Source: an uncultured Flavobacteriaceae bacterium
GTDB taxonomy: Bacteria > Bacteroidota > Bacteroidia > Flavobacteriales > Flavobacteriaceae
Direction: 5' to 3'
Length of the DNA stretch: 64,000 bases
Assembly: GCA_913052585.1 (NCBI GenBank)
Contig: CAJXEB010000002.1
Location: 18,978 to 82,977 of the forward strand
A model generated the notes under the pieces. The model was given only the letters and a program-made list of their open reading frames with translations. It did not search any database and had not been told where the DNA came from. The translations under genes were made by a program, and so were the position numbers. The stretch's first letter is position 1, and each line of letters starts with the position of its first letter. Positions 59,889-64,000 of this stretch are shown here, in pieces.

Positions 59889-61055
59889 TTACTTATTTAA
59901 TAATATTAGTAAGTTTCTAGATGATTTATTGGTTGATGATTTATTATTGGTTGATGATGCGCGAATTAATCCTAACGCTAACGCTTCATCTATTAATATA
60001 GCGGCATCCTCTGCAGAAATCGAAAAACCAAACTTACAACTTTCTTGGTCATCACAAGGTAATAATGGACCACAGTTACCACGAACATCTGGAAAAACTG
60101 TAAACTCCCATTCACCAGAGATATTATAATCGTACACTATTTGAACTTGATTTCTTATTCCTGATGGTGAATCAACTCCACGTCTTAAAATAACATAATC
60201 TTCTCCATTATGGGTTCCAGTAATGACTTCAATATATGGACCATAAAGGCCTAAACTAGCTTTTTTACAAGCTGCCTCTACTGGTAACGCTACGGTATTC
60301 ATTTGTAATGTTACCGCTGTTTGGGCTAGTAACCTTCCGTTTACAGTAGCTCCTGTTTGTACAGCGATTGAGGTTGCACCTAATAGGTTTCCTTCAAAGT
60401 GACTTGTGGTACCTAGGGTAACAGCGCCTGAAACTTGCCAAAAAATGTTACTGGCTTGTGCTCCTCCAGATAAATTCATTCTAACTGCAGAACTCATCGT
60501 AAGCGTTCCTGCAACTTGGAAAATCCATACATCATCTGGACCACCTGAAATTGTGATGTCCGTTGGTATTAAAAGTGTACTTGTCCACTTATGTAATCCT
60601 GGATATAGCGTTAGTCCTCCTATAATTCCAGCTCCTTGGTTTAGGTAATCTGGGTTAGAGCGTCCTGCAGCATCTGTATATGCAGCTTGCATATTAAGCA
60701 CAGCTGTTGTTAGTCCTGGAGCATCCGTTATTCTACAAGGAAGTGGGCCTGCAGGATCAACTGTATACATGTTTCCAATAACTTGGGGACACGTTAATAA
60801 AAGAGCAGCACCCGTTATTGGGCTTGTTCCTACATTACCTGTAATGACAGATGGAGGCACATTCGTGATTCCTGATTTTGAAAGAATCGCAAAATCTCCA
60901 GAAACACCAAGATCAACAGGTAATATTGAAGTTCTAGATTGCGTAATAATTAAATTTGCTTCCTCAAGTTCTAAAGATTCTACCTCTGAACTACAGCTTG
61001 TCATAAGTCCAATTATTAGCAGTGCTAAGATTGGAGTTGATTTCATTAATTTCAT
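59889..61055 (-). CDS. DUF3494-type ice-binding protein with a distinct C-terminal extension, secreted lipoprotein
   Basis: LGVSGDFAILSKSGITNVPPSVITGNVGTSPITG...WIFQVAGTLTMSSAVRMNLSGGAQASNIFWQVSGAVTLGTTSHFEGNLLGATSIAVQTGATVNGRLLAQTAVTLQMNTV; lipobox LMTSCSS. Confidence 0.93.
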   Translation of the reverse strand: MKLMKSTPILALLIIGLMTSCSSEVESLELEEANLIITQSRTSILPVDLGVSGDFAILSKSGITNVPPSVITGNVGTSPITGAALLLTCPQVIGNMYTVDPAGPLPCRITDAPGLTTAVLNMQAAYTDAAGRSNPDYLNQGAGIIGGLTLYPGLHKWTSTLLIPTDITISGGPDDVWIFQVAGTLTMSSAVRMNLSGGAQASNIFWQVSGAVTLGTTSHFEGNLLGATSIAVQTGATVNGRLLAQTAVTLQMNTVALPVEAACKKASLGLYGPYIEVITGTHNGEDYVILRRGVDSPSGIRNQVQIVYDYNISGEWEFTVFPDVRGNCGPLLPCDDQESCKFGFSISAEDAAILIDEALALGLIRASSTNNKSSTNKSSRNLLILLNK

Positions 61056-61089
61056 AATTTTAAATTTATTAATTGTTAGTTATTTCATC

Positions 61090-61097
61090 CAAATATA
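61090..61097 (-). promoter_or_regulatory. -7 box TATATTTG for the ice-binding gene
   Basis: Reverse strand TAnnTTTG, 34 nt upstream of the ATG at 61055. Confidence 0.55.
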
Positions 61098-61170
61098 GTT
61101 TAAAAATAATGAAATCGACGTAAAATAATTATATTGACCTCTCAACGATTTTTCACGCATTTAAGCCGAA

Positions 61171-61197
61171 TTATAAGGGTTTGTAAGGGTTTGTAAG
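61171..61197. repeat. 10-bp tandem direct repeat (TTRTAAGGGT)x2 plus partial
   Basis: TTATAAGGGT TTGTAAGGGT TTGTAAG. Confidence 0.8.
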
Positions 61198-61438
61198 ACA
61201 AAAAAAATATTCCAAAACATTAAAAATCACTAAAAAAATTGAAAATACATTTTGATTTTAATGGTGAAATATGACCAAAAGAAAATTAACAGTCTGTAGA
61301 CAATTTTACTGTTTTTTAGTTCCATTAAAATTATCATATTTGAGGAGTTGAATGTTGTTTTTTTTAGTGTTGATTTAATAATATTTTGAATTTAAAATCA
61401 TTCCCTTTAAAACTGGCGCAATGAAATCTAAAATAAAG

Positions 61439-61545
61439 AACGGTTGCCAACACTTATATAAAAAATTGCTGTTTTAGACTTAACCAATGTTAGCTGCTTA
61501 AGAACGCAACAAAGCCTATATAACAACGTTTTCTGTATTTTAAAA
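61439..61545 (+). repeat. Diverged member of the intergenic element family
   Basis: Left end GAACGGTTGCCAACACTTATATAAAAAATTGC; right end AACAACGTTTTCTGTATTTTAAAA resembles the ACGTTGTGCGTAATTTGAAAA end at 18792-18814. Confidence 0.4.
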
Positions 61546-61555
61546 CAACACTCAA

Positions 61556-62293
61556 ATGAAGATGGTATTAAAATTTTTAACAATCGGGATATTCTTATTA
61601 GTGTTTAATTCTTGCCATACGGATGACACTATACCAAATCCACCAAGTAATTCCATAAATAAAATAATGGCTTTAGGTGCATCGCGAGTAGCTGGTGATA
61701 GACCTGAATATGAAAGCTTCAGATACGAGCTTTGGAAAGACCTAACGGAGCATAGTTGGACATTCGACTATGTAGGGACTCAAACAGATGAGGCTTCTTA
61801 CCCAATGTTTAACAATCTTGATTTCGATATTGACCACGAAGGAAGAGCTGGTTGGACTTCAGGACAAATTCTAAGTGATATTAATAATTGGCTTGCAGAA
61901 ACAGGAGCGCCAGACATTGTACTTTTTAGCTCACCAGGAGGAAATGACGCCTTGCAAAATTTACCTTATGACCAAATGCTATTAAACATAAGCGGAATCG
62001 TTGATGCTTTGCAAAATGCGAATCCAGATGTAATTATTATCATTGAACAATTAGCCCCTGCGAGATCTGATGTAATGACTGCTGAATTGACGACTTATTT
62101 CAATCAACTAAAACAAGATATAGTAACTATTGCTTCAGAAAGCTCTTCAAGTTCGTCACAAGTTATCGCTTTAGATATGTTTACGGAGTTTACAGATGAT
62201 TTATTGGCAGACGATGTTCACTACAATGAAGCTGGTGCAGATTTTATTGCCAGTCGTTATTATACCGTACTTAAAAATGTATTAGAAGAATAA
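61556..62293 (+). CDS. SGNH/GDSL-hydrolase lipoprotein
   Basis: Lipobox VFNSCHT; IMALGASRVAG (GDS-like block), GNDALQNL block III, DDVHYNEAGADFIASRYY block V. Confidence 0.85.
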   Translation: MKMVLKFLTIGIFLLVFNSCHTDDTIPNPPSNSINKIMALGASRVAGDRPEYESFRYELWKDLTEHSWTFDYVGTQTDEASYPMFNNLDFDIDHEGRAGWTSGQILSDINNWLAETGAPDIVLFSSPGGNDALQNLPYDQMLLNISGIVDALQNANPDVIIIIEQLAPARSDVMTAELTTYFNQLKQDIVTIASESSSSSSQVIALDMFTEFTDDLLADDVHYNEAGADFIASRYYTVLKNVLEE

Positions 62294-62350
62294 AATTTAT
62301 TACCAAATCCAATTTAGAGCAAATGTGGATAAATACTAAATAGCTATTCT

Positions 62351-63028
62351 TTAAAAAACTTTATAAAGCGTAGTTATAATCAACCCTTTTCCGTTCTTTA
62401 AACTAACAGTCGATAGTTGTTTTTCTTCTTTTACTTTAAAATGAAATGGTGGAGCTACTACGTTTAAACCACTTTGTTTTTTTAGTCTAGTTCCTTGTCC
62501 AGAAATAATGTCTTTATTGGGTGTAAAGCCTCCTTCCGGTAGATGTTCTGTTATAATCACATATTTAAAACCGGTTAATTTGCTTAGGATAGCTTGTACC
62601 TCAGCATTGGATAAATGTTGTAGTACTTGTCTTAATAGAGCACAATCCCCAGAAGGTAAATTGTCTGCTGCGATATCCAAACAATAGAATTCTAAATTTT
62701 CTGCTATAAAATTTTCTTTATGATACGCTATAAGGTCTGTTACGATATCTACCGCAACATAGTTCTTCGCAAACTTTACCAATTCTTTTCCTACATTAAA
62801 ATCGCCACAACCTAAATCACATACCCTAAGAGGATTTTTAAAAGAGGTTAAAAAGGAAGTTACAGCTGCTATATATGGATCTATAATCTCCGGATGATGT
62901 GAGCCCTCCCCTGAGTAAAAATTAGAGGTATTAGCGCCCCAAAGTTTCATTTTATAAACTTGCTCCATTGCCTCTTTAGTTGGCCAAGGCTTCTTTATTT
63001 TTTTAGGATTATTTTCTTTCTTCTTCAT
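62351..63028 (-). CDS. Class I SAM-dependent methyltransferase
   Basis: RVCDLGCGDFNVGKELV motif I, NYVAVDIV, LLRQVLQHLSNAEVQAIL. Confidence 0.85.
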   Translation of the reverse strand: MKKKENNPKKIKKPWPTKEAMEQVYKMKLWGANTSNFYSGEGSHHPEIIDPYIAAVTSFLTSFKNPLRVCDLGCGDFNVGKELVKFAKNYVAVDIVTDLIAYHKENFIAENLEFYCLDIAADNLPSGDCALLRQVLQHLSNAEVQAILSKLTGFKYVIITEHLPEGGFTPNKDIISGQGTRLKKQSGLNVVAPPFHFKVKEEKQLSTVSLKNGKGLIITTLYKVF

Positions 63029-63217
63029 AACAATACTATGGGTCTATCCCGAATAAAAGCAAAAATATAAGGTTACTAATATAATTATAAAAAGCTAAAA
63101 CAGGAATATAAGACCTAGCACATAATGGTGATAATCATTTTTAGAATTAAAGAATAAAAAAAAGCCCCACCGAAGTAGGACTTAATTTTAAATACTTATT
63201 ATTAATTTTGATCATTC

Positions 63218-64000
63218 TTATTGTTGTTTTTTTACAACTTCAAACGGGTTTACAACTCGTGAGGTGGAGGGAGCAAGTGAACTATCTACGAAATTCTCTA
63301 GGAATGATTTAATAGCATTGTACTGAATTTCATCTATTGCGCATTCTATTGGATACCCATTTTCATCAGAAGAACCACAGTAACACTCAGATCCTACAGA
63401 TGGAGAGCATCCTCCAACAAAAAAAGGATAACGTCCACATGTTCCTGTGGAGTTAAGAACTATTAAAGACCCATCAGAAAAACTGACTCCATTATTGGTT
63501 TCTGAAAAATAATATGATAATACATCACTAGAAGTATAATTTTCTATCCAATAAATTCCACAACCGTCTAGTACTTGATCATCATTATCATCACTATCAT
63601 CATTATCATCACTATCATCAATACCAACTGTATTCATTTGCAGCGTTACCGCTGTTTGTGCTAGTAACCTTCCGTTTACAGTAGCTCCTGTTTGTACAGC
63701 GATTGAGGTTGCGCCTAACACGTTTCCTTCAAAGTGACTTGTGGTACCAAGGGTAACTGCGCCTGAAACTTGCCAAAAAATGTTTTTAGCTTGCGCACCT
63801 CCAGATAAATTCATGCTAACTGCAGAACTCATCGTAAGCGTTCCTGAAACTTGAAATATCCATATATCTTCAGGACCACCTTCAAGTGTAATGTCACTTG
63901 ATATTAAAAGTGTATTTGTCCATTTATGAAGCCCTGGTGCTAGCTTTAGTCCTCCTATAATTCCAGCTCCTTGGTTTAGGTAATCTGGGTTAGAGCGTCC
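63218..64000 (-). CDS. Second DUF3494-type ice-binding protein, 5' end beyond the window
   Basis: Core MSSAVSMNLSGGAQAKNIFWQVSGAVTLGTTSHFEGNVLGATSIAVQTGATVNGRLLAQTAVTLQMNTV; frame stays open to 64000 (GRSNPDYLNQGAGIIGGLKLAPGLHKWTNTLLISSDITLEGGPEDIWIFQVSG). Confidence 0.92.
   Translation of the reverse strand, partial: GRSNPDYLNQGAGIIGGLKLAPGLHKWTNTLLISSDITLEGGPEDIWIFQVSGTLTMSSAVSMNLSGGAQAKNIFWQVSGAVTLGTTSHFEGNVLGATSIAVQTGATVNGRLLAQTAVTLQMNTVGIDDSDDNDDSDDNDDQVLDGCGIYWIENYTSSDVLSYYFSETNNGVSFSDGSLIVLNSTGTCGRYPFFVGGCSPSVGSECYCGSSDENGYPIECAIDEIQYNAIKSFLENFVDSSLAPSTSRVVNPFEVVKKQQ

Noticed and set aside
60406-61098. Plus-strand ORFs of 80 and 109 aa
   Set aside because: Antisense to the ice-binding gene; no independent support.
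29-64000. CRISPR array or complete IS/transposase
   Set aside because: No regularly spaced direct repeats and no transposase or integrase motifs in the ORF set.

Overview
This AT-rich window looks like a Bacteroidota (Flavobacteriaceae-type) chromosome. The lineage call rests on TAnnTTTG promoter boxes, a type-A T9SS C-terminal tail, GldI, and the gene order. Most of it is core housekeeping sequence: a complete trpE-G-D-C-F-B-A operon behind a leader-peptide attenuator; ade; trxB; a TetR/ABC1K/folE/GPx/TspO cluster; DEAD-box helicase; a T9SS LRR protein with a LytS/LytTR system; udk; divIC-like; methylmalonyl-CoA mutase subunits; parAB; dapB; lepB; two rhomboids; mutL; a Pif1-like helicase; ribH; recF; ndk; and gldI with an adjacent dual PPIase. 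Accessory or eroding sequence lies at about 17.7-20.4 kb, 26.1-26.3 kb and 59.4-64 kb. I did not find a convincing new defence or secretion system, CRISPR array, rRNA, intact tRNA or intact IS element. The best leads are: (1) a trp attenuator with a tandem-Trp leader peptide; (2) an unannotated 27-codon ORF stop/start-coupled between trpE and trpG; (3) a family of imperfect inverted-repeat intergenic elements beside single accessory genes, resembling cassettes; (4) two DUF3494-type ice-binding proteins that share a near-identical core but have unrelated C-termini; (5) several gene remnants. All family calls come from reading protein motifs by eye, with no database search.
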